Below are positions 9,109 through 17,779 of a stretch of 32,848 nt of DNA, piece by piece. The DNA lies in assembly GCA_937125225.1 (NCBI GenBank), contig CAKZLE010000009.1, forward strand, positions 1 to 32,848. The letters are read 5' to 3'. How positions within the stretch are numbered: position 1 is the stretch's first letter; the number at the start of each line of letters is the position of its first letter. The stretch is from an uncultured Spirochaetia bacterium (lineage in GTDB: Bacteria > Spirochaetota > Spirochaetia > CAKZLE01). The translations under genes were made by a program, and so were the position numbers. The notes beneath the pieces are model-generated. The model was given only the letters and a program-made list of their open reading frames with translations. It had not been told where the DNA came from and searched no databases.

Positions 9109-10124
9109 AAAACAGAAGGAACTTCATCTTCGTCTGCCTTTGTATATTCCTACTCACAAGTTGCGTTGATCAACAGGATCATGCTGGTCTCATACTCTAT
9201 AAATCTACTGATCCTTTCATCTATAACTTTGCACGTCAGATAGAGACGTATGCTGATGGAACCCTCGAGTTAGAGGTCTTTGACTCCAAGAATTCTCAGA
9301 TCCTACAGAATGAACAGATCTTGGAGGCTCAACTAGGAGAGGTTACTGATCTTATGATCATCAATCCTGTTGATAGATTGTCATCATATGCGATCATAAA
9401 TAAGCAAAGGGAACTTGAGATACCAGTGATCTTCTTCAATAGAGAACCTCTACAGAAGGATCTCGCATTGTGGGAGGATGCCTACTATGTTGGGGCAAAA
9501 GCCGAACAATCGGGGCAGTTGCAGGCCGAACTCATCATGGAACTATTTGGAAGTAATCCCTATGAACTGAATGAACATGATAGGAACGGTGACGGGGTCA
9601 TACAGGCCCTCATCCTCAAGGGGGAACCGGGACATCAGGATGCTGAAATCCGTTCTGAGGAGGTCGTGAAGGTCTTTAACAAACAAGGGTATACAATTGA
9701 TACATTAGTAGAGGTGGCGAACTGGGAGAGAGGCCAAGCTTATGAGAATATGGATGATATCCTACAGGATTATGGAAATCAGATCGAGGTGATTCTCTCG
9801 AATAATGATGCTATGGCAATCGGAGCAATACAGAGAATGAGAGAATCTGGTTTTTTTACCGATACGAATGGGAATGGGCAGATCGATCCTTCAGATGAGA
9901 ATTGGATCCCGGTGGTAGGGATCGATGGGATAGCTGAGGCTGTTGGTTTGATCAAAGAGGGGTTCTTGTATGGGACTGTTATCAATGATTCTGATGTCCA
10001 AGCTCAGGCTATCATCGAACTCTCAGAATTCATTCTTGGAAAGAGGTCGTCTGCTGACTTTTCGTTCGAATTGGTAGCTGATTCCTATATATGGGTCGAT
10101 TATAAAGTATTCACACTGGAATAA
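9105..10124 (+). CDS. Lipoprotein sugar-binding protein, probable sensor subunit (MglB-like)
   Basis: 339 aa periplasmic-binding-protein fold of the LacI/MglB type, anchored as a lipoprotein by lipobox LTSC (Cys20). It keeps the MglB calcium loop (DRNGDGVIQ, from residue 159) and the following KGEPGHQDAE block, also present in the transport protein MglB next door. A second EF-hand-like loop, DTNGNGQID at 253-261, is extra. The start overlaps the kinase stop by four bases (ATGA). With no permease or ATPase of its own, and fused by overlap to a kinase and regulator, it is best read as the ligand-sensing partner of the kinase, comparable to XylFII-LytS-YesN systems. The sugar is probably galactose, glucose or similar. 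Confidence 0.85.
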   Translation: MKNRRNFIFVCLCIFLLTSCVDQQDHAGLILYKSTDPFIYNFARQIETYADGTLELEVFDSKNSQILQNEQILEAQLGEVTDLMIINPVDRLSSYAIINKQRELEIPVIFFNREPLQKDLALWEDAYYVGAKAEQSGQLQAELIMELFGSNPYELNEHDRNGDGVIQALILKGEPGHQDAEIRSEEVVKVFNKQGYTIDTLVEVANWERGQAYENMDDILQDYGNQIEVILSNNDAMAIGAIQRMRESGFFTDTNGNGQIDPSDENWIPVVGIDGIAEAVGLIKEGFLYGTVINDSDVQAQAIIELSEFILGKRSSADFSFELVADSYIWVDYKVFTLE

Positions 10125-10245
10125 ATTACCAATTAGTAGAAAATCTTATAAGTTTTGTAGAGAATATTACATTGTTGGATCTCATATCGATGTTACCCTG
10201 TATGAGTAATCGCTGATAAAGCGAAAAAAATAAAAGAGGTAACAA

Positions 10246-11256
10246 ATGAAAAAGGTATTACTTACAGCACTTATCATCATGATGGCACTGCCATTATTCG
10301 CTGGTGGACAGCAGGAAGATGGAGCAATCGAAGTTGGATCTAACATCTACAGCTTCCAGGATAACTTCATGAATGGAGTCATTAAACCAGAACTAGAAAG
10401 CTATTCAGAAGAACTCGGATTAGATCTATCTATCGTTGACTCAGAAGGCCAGCAGGCAAAACTGAATGACCAAGTAGACGTTTTTATCACCAAGGGTGTA
10501 GACGTTCTGGCTATCAACCTCGTTGACCCTGCATCAGCTGGATCGATCATTGAAAAAGCAAAAAAAGCAGATATCCCTCTGATCCTCTTCAATAAAGAGG
10601 CTACAGAAGCTGGAATCATGGGAACCTATGACAAAGTATGGTATGTAGGAACAAACTCAGCTGAATCAGGAATCATTCAGGGAGAGATGATGGTAGCAGA
10701 CTGGAACGCTAATCCAGACTGGGACAAGAACGGAGATGGAACTGTACAGTATGTATTACTTAAAGGTGAACCAGGACATCCAGATGCAGAAGCAAGAACA
10801 ACTTATTCAGTAAAAGCTTTCACAGACGCAGGAATCGGTGTAGAACAGCTTGCACTTGAAGCAGACCCTAACTGGTCAACAACACATGGTAACGACAAGA
10901 CTGCAGCATGGTTAACATCAAGCTTCGGTAATGATATCGAGATCATCATCTGTAACAATGATGGTATGGCTTTTGGTGCTATTAACGCTCTTAAAGCAGC
11001 TAACGTTGTACTTCCTGTATACGGTGTAGATGCACTCACACAGGCTCTTCAGCACATCGCCGATGGTGAGATGAATGGTACCGTACTTAACGATGGTGTG
11101 AACCAGGCTCGAGCTACATTGGACCTTGCAAAGAATGCTGCAATGGGTTCAGATGCAGTTGCAGGAACAGATTGGGTTCTTGATACTGACGGAACAAAAG
11201 CAGTTAGAGTACCTTACGTAGCAGTAACTCCAGAAAACTACAAAGACTTCTTCTAA
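10246..11256 (+). CDS. mglB: Galactose/methyl-galactoside-type ABC transporter, binding protein
   Basis: 336 aa exported sugar-binding protein of a CUT2 importer. The signal peptide ends LFAGGQQE (about residues 17-24) with no lipobox Cys. The MglB calcium site is visible (DKNGDGTVQ, 160-168), followed by KGEPGHPDAEAR and the NNDGMAFGA hinge region typical of the family. The ATG at 10246 has AGAGGT five bases upstream. It is the first gene of mglBAC. A 121-base gap separates it from the sensor operon, where a regulated promoter would lie; I could not place one with confidence. A hairpin follows the stop codon. The substrate (galactose, glucose or another hexose) is inferred from family only. 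Confidence 0.9.
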   Translation: MKKVLLTALIIMMALPLFAGGQQEDGAIEVGSNIYSFQDNFMNGVIKPELESYSEELGLDLSIVDSEGQQAKLNDQVDVFITKGVDVLAINLVDPASAGSIIEKAKKADIPLILFNKEATEAGIMGTYDKVWYVGTNSAESGIIQGEMMVADWNANPDWDKNGDGTVQYVLLKGEPGHPDAEARTTYSVKAFTDAGIGVEQLALEADPNWSTTHGNDKTAAWLTSSFGNDIEIIICNNDGMAFGAINALKAANVVLPVYGVDALTQALQHIADGEMNGTVLNDGVNQARATLDLAKNAAMGSDAVAGTDWVLDTDGTKAVRVPYVAVTPENYKDFF

Positions 11257-11276
11257 GAATCATTAGGAATATAAAA

Positions 11277-11316
11277 GATCAGAGTAGTCGGTCAAACGGC
11301 TTCTCTGGTCATTTTT
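11277..11316 (+). terminator. Intercistronic hairpin between mglB and mglA
   Basis: Arms GATCAGAG (11277-11284) and CTCTGGTC (11303-11310) pair with one G-T wobble around an 18-base loop, followed by five T. As it lies inside an operon it probably acts as a partial terminator or protects the upstream mglB message, giving more binding protein than transporter. Confidence 0.55.
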
Positions 11317-11370
11317 CGTATATATGACCTAGTCATATATTCAAACGTATAAAGGATTGAGAGGTGCGAA

Positions 11371-12894
11371 GTGCAAAACGAGTTTGTGCTACAAATCAAA
11401 GATGTCTGTAAATCATTCTCCGGTGTCACAGTACTCCAGAATGTCAGTCTTAATATCAGACCAGGAACCGTCCATTCCCTCATGGGAGAGAACGGAGCAG
11501 GAAAATCAACTTTGATGAAGTGTCTTTTCGGGATCTATCGCCAGGATGCTGGCGAGTTCCATTTGCAGGGACAGCAGTATAATTTCACCGACCCCAAACA
11601 TGCCCTTGAAAATGGTGTATCGATGGTTCACCAAGAGTTGAACCAGGTCACGAAGAGAACTATCATAGACAATATCTGGTTAGGAAGATATCCAACCAAG
11701 CGTGGATTCGTTGATGAGAAGAAGATGTTCAAAGATACGAATGAGTTGTTTCAAAGATTGAATATTCATCTGGATCCCAGAACACGATTAGATAAACTCT
11801 CTGTTTCCCAGAGGCAGATGGTAGAGATTGCAAAGGCAGTCTCATATGATGCGAAAGTCATAGTACTAGATGAGCCAACCTCTTCATTAACCGAGAATGA
11901 GGTTAATCTCCTTTTTGATATTATCAAAGTACTGAAATCTGCTGGTGTAGGTGTCATCTATATCTCCCATAAGATGGATGAGATCTTTGAGATCTCAGAT
12001 GAGGTGACAATCCTGAGAGATGGTCAATATATCGGGACTGAACATATCGATAACCTGACAATGGATAAGATCGTCAATATGATGGTTGGTAGGGATCTCG
12101 AAGAACGATTCCCTCCTAGGGTCAATATCCCGGGTGATGTCCATATGTCGATCAAGAACCTCACCACAAAGTTCCCCCCAGTAGTCCATAATGTGAACTT
12201 CGATCTCCGAAGAGGAGAGATCCTCGGTGTAGCAGGTTTGGTTGGAGCGGGTAGGACTGAGATGCTGGAAGCCATATTCGGAACCAGAACCAAATTATCA
12301 GGTGAAGTCTATATTGATGGGAGCCTGATCGATAATAGTACCCCACATAAAGCGATCAATAATCACTTTGCATTACTGACAGAGGAGAGACGAGAGACCG
12401 GTATCTATCCAGTAGCCGATATCACTTTCAACTCCACTATCGCTAATGTAGAAGCTTATAAGAATAGAGTTCATTGGCTCAGTGATTCAAAGATGAAACA
12501 TGATACTGATACACAGATCAAGAATATGAGGATCAAGACTCCTCATAGACGAGAGAAGATCAGAGCTTTGAGTGGTGGTAACCAGCAAAAAGTCATTATC
12601 GGAAGATGGCTGCTTACAAACCCTGATATTCTGCTTCTTGACGAACCGACTCGAGGTATCGATGTTGGTGCGAAGTTTGAGATCTATCAGTTGATCATCA
12701 ATCTTGCAAAAAGCGGTAAGTCAGTGATCATGGTATCCTCTGAGATGCCGGAGCTTCTTGGGGTAACCAACAGAATCCTTGTTATGAGTAATGGTTATAT
12801 GTCAGGTATTGTTGATACTGAAAAGACCACTCAAGCAGAGATATTCACCTTAGCAACTAAATATTTAAATAATAACAAAGAGGTAGAAGTATGA
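11371..12894 (+). CDS. mglA: Galactose-type sugar ABC transporter, double ATPase
   Basis: 507 aa ATPase with two fused nucleotide-binding domains, as in all CUT2 importers (MglA/RbsA). Domain 1 has Walker [10 protein letters not shown] (39-47), signature LSVSQRQ and Walker [11 protein letters not shown]. Domain 2 has the degenerate Walker [10 protein letters not shown], signature LSGGNQQK and Walker [13 protein letters not shown]; this degeneracy is normal for the family. The start is GTG at 11371, with GAGG six bases upstream. The stop overlaps the mglC start (ATGA at 12891), so the two are translationally coupled. Confidence 0.93.
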   Translation: MQNEFVLQIKDVCKSFSGVTVLQNVSLNIRPGTVHSLMGENGAGKSTLMKCLFGIYRQDAGEFHLQGQQYNFTDPKHALENGVSMVHQELNQVTKRTIIDNIWLGRYPTKRGFVDEKKMFKDTNELFQRLNIHLDPRTRLDKLSVSQRQMVEIAKAVSYDAKVIVLDEPTSSLTENEVNLLFDIIKVLKSAGVGVIYISHKMDEIFEISDEVTILRDGQYIGTEHIDNLTMDKIVNMMVGRDLEERFPPRVNIPGDVHMSIKNLTTKFPPVVHNVNFDLRRGEILGVAGLVGAGRTEMLEAIFGTRTKLSGEVYIDGSLIDNSTPHKAINNHFALLTEERRETGIYPVADITFNSTIANVEAYKNRVHWLSDSKMKHDTDTQIKNMRIKTPHRREKIRALSGGNQQKVIIGRWLLTNPDILLLDEPTRGIDVGAKFEIYQLIINLAKSGKSVIMVSSEMPELLGVTNRILVMSNGYMSGIVDTEKTTQAEIFTLATKYLNNNKEVEV

Positions 12895-13919
12895 TCAAAC
12901 CCCTTACACAAAAATTCATGAATATGTCACGGGAAGAGTGGAAGGATACATTGATAAACAATGCTATCTATATTGTAATCTTCTTGATTATAGCATCTAT
13001 CATCATTTATGAACCAAAGTTCGTATCGATGGCTGTATTTAAGAATATCCTGACCCAGTCATCCGTTCGCCTAATCCTGGCATTCGGAGTAGCCGGTATT
13101 ATCATCCTACAGGGAACAGACCTCTCCTTAGGTCGTTCCGTCGGATTCGCAGCAGTAATCGCGGCATCTATGCTGCAAAGATCTGATTATGCAGCAAGAT
13201 TCTATCCCGAGATGGCTGAACTGCCTGTGCTGTTACCCATGCTGGCATCGATCATTGTTTGTGCATTCTTCAGTGCGATTAACGGTTGGGTAGTGGCGAA
13301 GTTCAAGATACACCCATTCCTGGCTACAATGGGAATGATGATCTCTCTGTATGGAATACTGTCTATCTATTTTGCATCTGGTGCACCTGGCCCTCAGCCT
13401 ATCGGTGGATTCGATGTACGATATACTGAACTGGTGATCGGTTCGACATTCGGGATACCAAATCTTGTTCTGTTTGCAGCAGGTGCTAGTGTGGTAGTTT
13501 GGATTCTTTGGAACAAGACAGTGTTCGGAAAGAACATGTATGCGGTGGGAGGAAATCCTGAAGCAGCTAATGTCTCTGGTGTAAACGTCATGAAGACAAC
13601 CATTCTTGTCTATGTTATGGCAGGAGTCCTTTACGGTATCGGTGGTTACCTTGAGGCGGCTCGAATCGGATCTGCAAACAATGGTACAGGATTCGGATAC
13701 GAACTTGATGCTATCGCAGCTTGTGTAGTTGGAGGAATATCTTTCAGCGGTGGAGTTGGAAAGGTCTCAGGAGCTATCGTCGGAGTCTTGATGTTCACGA
13801 TCATCAGTTATGGTATGACATTCGTAGGATTGGATATGAACTACCAGTACATTCTTAAAGGTATCATCATCGTAGCAGCAGTAGCACTCGATACAAAGAA
13901 ATATTTGATAAAATCATAA
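12891..13919 (+). CDS. mglC: Galactose-type sugar ABC transporter, permease
   Basis: 342 aa integral membrane protein of the CUT2 permease family (MglC/RbsC), forming the sugar channel with MglA. Family motifs are visible: GTDLSLG (after the third membrane segment), [19 protein letters not shown], and the late [14 protein letters not shown] and [12 protein letters not shown]. Many hydrophobic segments of about 20 residues are seen. The start is fixed by the four-base overlap with mglA. A strong terminator begins 24 bases after the stop, closing the mgl operon. Confidence 0.93.
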   Translation: MIKPLTQKFMNMSREEWKDTLINNAIYIVIFLIIASIIIYEPKFVSMAVFKNILTQSSVRLILAFGVAGIIILQGTDLSLGRSVGFAAVIAASMLQRSDYAARFYPEMAELPVLLPMLASIIVCAFFSAINGWVVAKFKIHPFLATMGMMISLYGILSIYFASGAPGPQPIGGFDVRYTELVIGSTFGIPNLVLFAAGASVVVWILWNKTVFGKNMYAVGGNPEAANVSGVNVMKTTILVYVMAGVLYGIGGYLEAARIGSANNGTGFGYELDAIAACVVGGISFSGGVGKVSGAIVGVLMFTIISYGMTFVGLDMNYQYILKGIIIVAAVALDTKKYLIKS

Positions 13920-13943
13920 TATACTCCCTTTTATACATTGCTT

Positions 13944-13973
13944 GAAGGCTCCATGAATATTCATGGAGCCTTC
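13944..13973 (+). terminator. Terminator of the mgl operon
   Basis: Perfect 13-bp stem GAAGGCTCCATGA (13944-13956), loop ATAT, TCATGGAGCCTTC (13961-13973), followed by TTAT. The T-run is short, but the stem is long and placed directly after mglC. Confidence 0.8.
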
Positions 13974-14011
13974 TTATAGATAAGAATTTTTGATTAACTA
14001 AAAACAGATAA

Positions 14012-14040
14012 AAAGGGCTTGATAGTATATCAAACCCTTT
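14012..14040 (-). terminator. Terminator of the second SnoaL-like gene
   Basis: Stem AAAGGG-C-TTGATA (14012-14024) with TATCAA-A-CCCTTT (14028-14040) and one internal mismatch. On the minus strand it is followed by a T-run, so it ends the gene at 14059-15075. Confidence 0.7.
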
Positions 14041-14058
14041 CCTAGACAGATGTGTTTC

Positions 14059-15075
14059 CTAAAATTTTGGATTACAGATGCTGCTTGTTCTCTCGAAGAT
14101 ATCGAGCCCTTGCTGTTTGAGCCACCAAGGGATATCAATAAGAACCCAGTTCTCAACGAGTTTGTCATTTTTACGATAGTAGACGTCGACTACCTGCATA
14201 TCAGCAGAGATATCCCCACCTCCAGGAAGTCCTAGAAATCCTCCTAGTGGTTTGTTAGTCAAGTTTGGCCACCCGAAGAAACATGCGAAGTTACCCTCTG
14301 CGAATCGACAGACATGGCCATTGAACTTCTTTCCATCAAGATTATTCCTGAAAGGCAGTTGATGTTGTAATTGATAGCGTGGGATAGTATAACTCGCACC
14401 AATACCAGCAGGACCATACCAGATCATATCTTCAGCCCAAGATTTAGCAAGGACCTCCGGAGGACAACCCATAGCTCCACTGTCATTAAGTTCAGAAAGG
14501 TCCTGAACCATCTTATTGACAAGTTCAAGAGTTTTTACTCCTTCCTCTTGAGGTGCATCTTCAGTAAGTATCCCATTGTGGTCTCGAGGGCCGGGGTAGA
14601 TAAAATAGCTACCGGTAGATTGTGGTAGTGGATAGACCCCTGCCTGATCCATGAAACCGATCAGGTCTAAAAAGAGTCCCGTCTCAGATATTTTCCCATC
14701 TTCAACTTTACTGAACTCAGCATATCGAATATTGATCATCTTACCAGTTGGTCTAACACCCAACCATTCCTGATCAAAGAGCCCCATGAAGTGCCCCATA
14801 CTCAAGACCCAGATACCATCGGTTATCTCGTTATCGCCCCCGATGAATATATCCTGGCGCCTCTGTAGATGTGTAATACTTGTTAGTAAGGGCTTCCAGA
14901 AAGCGTTGCAAACCTCTTTGACACTCTTCTGGACTCGAAAAGGATAGACTCCTCTCCACTGATACTCTTCTGTGGTATGTTCCTTTATGATCTGCGCAAC
15001 TGTAGCAGGTGTTGCATAGTCCATTGCATCAAAATATGACTGAACGATCTTCTTAGCATGCTGAAACCTTCCCAT
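14059..15075 (-). CDS. SnoaL/NTF2-like protein with two tandem domains (copy 2)
   Basis: 338 aa, clearly but distantly related to the protein at 2617-3663. Both have the same length, two NTF2-like domains, the motif DMIWYGPAGIG (RMIWAGPAGIG in copy 1) and the ending ENW..ID...LKQ.G.DIF. Function unknown; binding or turnover of a small ligand is an inference from the fold. There is no signal peptide. The ATG at 15075 has GGAG eight bases upstream. It is transcribed alone, convergent with mglC and divergent from the ABC operon at 15515. The two copies bracket the nucleotidase, sensor and mgl block. Confidence 0.72.
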   Translation of the reverse strand: MGRFQHAKKIVQSYFDAMDYATPATVAQIIKEHTTEEYQWRGVYPFRVQKSVKEVCNAFWKPLLTSITHLQRRQDIFIGGDNEITDGIWVLSMGHFMGLFDQEWLGVRPTGKMINIRYAEFSKVEDGKISETGLFLDLIGFMDQAGVYPLPQSTGSYFIYPGPRDHNGILTEDAPQEEGVKTLELVNKMVQDLSELNDSGAMGCPPEVLAKSWAEDMIWYGPAGIGASYTIPRYQLQHQLPFRNNLDGKKFNGHVCRFAEGNFACFFGWPNLTNKPLGGFLGLPGGGDISADMQVVDVYYRKNDKLVENWVLIDIPWWLKQQGLDIFERTSSICNPKF

Positions 15076-15440
15076 CAGATTCTCTCCTCTATCTTATTGG
15101 TGATGTGATATTACTATAAGATACATTTTTAAAAAGCACAAATGATATTTAAAAAAAACTTACGGTAAGCCTTACAGTATATGACTGTGTAAGGTGAAAA
15201 AGTGACGATTTGGTAGGAAATCCAAAGAAAAACTACCCAAAAATGTAGGAATTCAAGTGTTATATTTCGTTGTCAATAAGTAAAAAACATTCTAAATATA
15301 ATATATAAAAGAAATTAATATAATTGGCATGAGGATTGCATTATGAATATCAATATGAATAATCTATACCTCCTGTTAGGAAAGATAGATTACAAAGATG
15401 CAGATTATTCTGTTTCTTTGAAAAATATAACATTTTTTAT

Positions 15441-15469
15441 TTGACGGCAGCTTACGTCCGTGGTATTAT
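15441..15469 (+). promoter_or_regulatory. Sigma-70-type promoter of the first CUT1 ABC operon
   Basis: -35 TTGACG (15441-15446), 17-base spacer, -10 TATTAT (15464-15469). Transcription should start near 15476, inside the TACGTA operator. The -35 and its flank (TTGACGGCAG) resemble the TRAP promoter (TTGACAGCAG). Confidence 0.75.
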
Positions 15470-15471
15470 CC

Positions 15472-15483
15472 AAATACGTAATG
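15472..15483 (+). promoter_or_regulatory. Putative AraR-like operator (ABC operon)
   Basis: AAATACGTAATG, with the core TACGTA (15475-15480) five bases after the -10 box. It matches 9 of 12 positions of the site seen at 31434. A half-site GACTACG follows at 15483-15489. A bound repressor would cover the transcription start. Confidence 0.5.
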
Positions 15484-15514
15484 ACTACGCTGTCAGTTCC
15501 AATAAGGGGGAAAC

Positions 15515-16825
15515 ATGAACAAACGAATCGTAACTTTGATGATTATGGTATGTCTATTAGTACCAATGGCTCTATTCGCAGGTGGCCAGCAGGAAGCTGC
15601 TGTAGAGGAAGCAGGCGCTATCACCGCACCAGCAGAAGCAACTAGTGTTGATATGATCGGTTGGAGATATCCAATCACAGAATTCTATGCAGGGGAACTT
15701 GAAAAAAGTAATTCAGTAAAGAACCTTACAGTAAATACACAGATGTTTGATTCAGGATCTGCAAAAGATCAGGTGAGATTGGCATTATCAGGATCTGGTG
15801 TATCTCCTTATGAAATCATTCATGGAGATGATGGTTTCGTATTAGAGATGGCTGCAGAAGGGTGGTTGATGCCACTAGATGATCTTATTGCTCAGTACTC
15901 TGACAAATATGATCTTACAGATATCTCAGATGCACTTTATAGTCTTGGTTCATTTGAAGGAAAGACTTATGGTATCCCAATAGTATCAAACTCAATGAAC
16001 TATTTCTACAATATGGAATTATTCGAGAAATATAATCTTGAAGTTCCTGATACCTATGATGATGTTATCGCGACTGCAAAAGTCCTACAAGCAGAAGAGA
16101 GCATTGACCTTCCTTTTACCATTAACCTTCATGCAGGATGGGCTTGGAGAATCGAATTCCATAACTTCCTCATAGGATATGGTGGAAAATGGTTGAATGA
16201 TGATAACACTCCTGCTTTTAACAATGAACTTGGTGTAAAAGCTGTAGAAAAGATGTTAGAAGTTTATCGAGCTACAATGGGCGAAAAAGGCCTAACATGG
16301 AGTATCGATGATTCAGAGATCGGAATGGAAACTGGAACACTCGCAAGTGCAATGACATGGACAAGCCGTGCAGCAAACATGGATGATCCTTCAAAATCAA
16401 TGTATGTTGGAAAGATCGGTTTCGCACCAGCTCCAAGAGTTGTTGAGGGTGGACCTCATGCAGGACCTGCAGCAGCAGACTTCTACTGTATCCCTGCAAA
16501 TATCGATGTTGATCCAGAATTGATCTTCCAGGTTATCATGGAAGCAGCAGACTTAGAAAGCCAGATGTTAGCAGCTGAAGAGGGAATGGTAACTCGAGGC
16601 GCTGTCGCAGAAGCAGGAGCAGGTGGACGATACCTTGCTGCAGCTCAGGCTACAGTAGCTAATGGTTCAGGAAACTATGGTTCAAACCCAGCAGTTAGAC
16701 TTGCTACAGCAGCGATTGATAATCTTCTTTCTAAAGTTGCTAGTGGTGACATGACCGTGAAAGAGGTTCTTGATGAAGCAGCTGCTCTCTATACAGAAGA
16801 GGCAAAAGCTCAAGGCTACCTATAG
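15515..16825 (+). CDS. CUT1-type ABC transporter, extracellular solute-binding protein
   Basis: 436 aa secreted binding protein of the large (family 1, MalE-like) class. The signal peptide ends ALFAGGQQE without a lipobox Cys. The mature protein has family features such as YGIPIVSNSMNYFYNMELFEKY and the late TRGAV segment. The ATG at 15515 has AAGGGGG four bases upstream. First gene of an operon with two permeases; no ATPase is encoded, so a shared MsmX-like ATPase elsewhere is expected. It is driven by a good promoter with a TACGTA operator, probably controlled by the regulator at 18916. The ligand is unknown; family and context suggest a sugar, sugar acid or glycoside. Confidence 0.88.
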   Translation: MNKRIVTLMIMVCLLVPMALFAGGQQEAAVEEAGAITAPAEATSVDMIGWRYPITEFYAGELEKSNSVKNLTVNTQMFDSGSAKDQVRLALSGSGVSPYEIIHGDDGFVLEMAAEGWLMPLDDLIAQYSDKYDLTDISDALYSLGSFEGKTYGIPIVSNSMNYFYNMELFEKYNLEVPDTYDDVIATAKVLQAEESIDLPFTINLHAGWAWRIEFHNFLIGYGGKWLNDDNTPAFNNELGVKAVEKMLEVYRATMGEKGLTWSIDDSEIGMETGTLASAMTWTSRAANMDDPSKSMYVGKIGFAPAPRVVEGGPHAGPAAADFYCIPANIDVDPELIFQVIMEAADLESQMLAAEEGMVTRGAVAEAGAGGRYLAAAQATVANGSGNYGSNPAVRLATAAIDNLLSKVASGDMTVKEVLDEAAALYTEEAKAQGYL

Positions 16826-16857
16826 AACTAGAGAACCAGTTTAACAAGAATTAATAC

Positions 16858-16892
16858 AAGAGCCTGGTTCTATATGATTGAATCAGGCTCTT
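16858..16892 (+). terminator. Intercistronic hairpin, attenuator-like
   Basis: AAGAGCCTG (16858-16866) pairs with CAGGCTCTT (16884-16892), followed by ATTTT. A competing pairing exists: AGAACCAG (16832-16839) with CTGGTTCT (16864-16871), sharing three bases with the first arm. The region between the binding protein and permease genes can therefore fold two ways and probably lowers permease expression. Confidence 0.6.
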
Positions 16893-16918
16893 ATTTTAAG
16901 CGAATAAGGTGAAATTTC

Positions 16919-17779
16919 ATGAATGATAAAACATTTTTTACATTCGTTAGTCCTTCTGTAATTATTATGGTATTGCTCATGGTCATACCGTTGATAACTG
17001 CAATTGTGTTAGGATTTAACTTTGTAACATATTCAAATTTAGAGGAACCGCAATTTGTCGGATTGAGTAATTATATTGATATGCTTACTGATCCTGGTTT
17101 CTGGAGCTCTTTCAGCTTTACATTTATCTACATTGTTACGGTTGTTCCCTGCTCCTTACTGTTAGGTTTCGGCATAGCCATGTTACTTGATCAGGTTCGA
17201 GTCTTTAGAGGATTCTTCATTGCAACTGCTTTGATTCCTCATATCATCACACCCGTCGTAGGTGCATTGATGTATCGTACCATGTTTGACAGGAGTGGTC
17301 TGTATTGGTACCTCCTGAGAGCTGTCTTCGATTACGACTTTGTGATGACAACGACTTCCGTACGATTCTTGATCATTACTCAAGGAATCTGGCAGGTGAC
17401 TCCCTTTGCGATGATCACACTATTTGCTGGACTTCAGACACTGCCTAAGCAGTTGATGGAAGCAGCGACTGTTGACGGAGCTACTGCAGTTCAGAAATTA
17501 TGGCATATCATACTGCCGCACCTGAAATCTCTGTTCCTGTTCATTACACTCATGGGAATCATGGATGCCTACAGAGTCCTCGACCAGGTGCTTGTAATGA
17601 CTAAGCAGAACCCATTATTCAATGCAGATACTCTTATGTATTATAATTATCGTGTTGCAACGATGTTCGGTCGTCTTGGAAAGGCAAATGCTATGTCTAT
17701 CTTGACTGTCCTAGGTATCTTCGTGGTATTGATCCCATTCTTACGGGTTACCTATAAGCAACAAATGGAGAGCAGATAA
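16919..17779 (+). CDS. CUT1-type ABC transporter, permease 1 (MalF-like)
   Basis: 286 aa membrane protein with about six hydrophobic segments; one of two subunits of the channel. The EAA loop that contacts the ATPase is visible: LMEAATVDGATAVQKLWHI. The ATG at 16919 has AAGGTGA six bases upstream. The stop (TAA, 17777-17779) overlaps the next start by one base, so the two permeases are coupled. It is separated from the binding protein gene by a 93-base gap with a hairpin. Confidence 0.9.
   Translation: MNDKTFFTFVSPSVIIMVLLMVIPLITAIVLGFNFVTYSNLEEPQFVGLSNYIDMLTDPGFWSSFSFTFIYIVTVVPCSLLLGFGIAMLLDQVRVFRGFFIATALIPHIITPVVGALMYRTMFDRSGLYWYLLRAVFDYDFVMTTTSVRFLIITQGIWQVTPFAMITLFAGLQTLPKQLMEAATVDGATAVQKLWHIILPHLKSLFLFITLMGIMDAYRVLDQVLVMTKQNPLFNADTLMYYNYRVATMFGRLGKANAMSILTVLGIFVVLIPFLRVTYKQQMESR

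Larger units (their letters stand above)
15076..15514. other. Divergent intergenic region with repeats and a possible 33-codon ORF
   Basis: This 439-base AT-rich gap holds an inverted repeat CCTTACA (15170-15176) / TGTAAGG (15188-15194), next to CTTAC-G-GTAAG. A promoter-like pair TTGTCA (15270-15275) and TAAATA (15293-15298) has 17-base spacing. Downstream is a possible short ORF at 15343-15444, beginning MNINMNNLYLL, with GAGG about nine bases before its ATG. The ORF ends inside the -35 box of the main promoter at 15441. I do not recognise the peptide; it may be a leader or chance. Confidence 0.35.

Noticed and set aside
11214-11225. TACGTA near the end of mglB
   Set aside because: It lies in coding sequence, and the flanks (CTT and GCA) do not fit the operator pattern.
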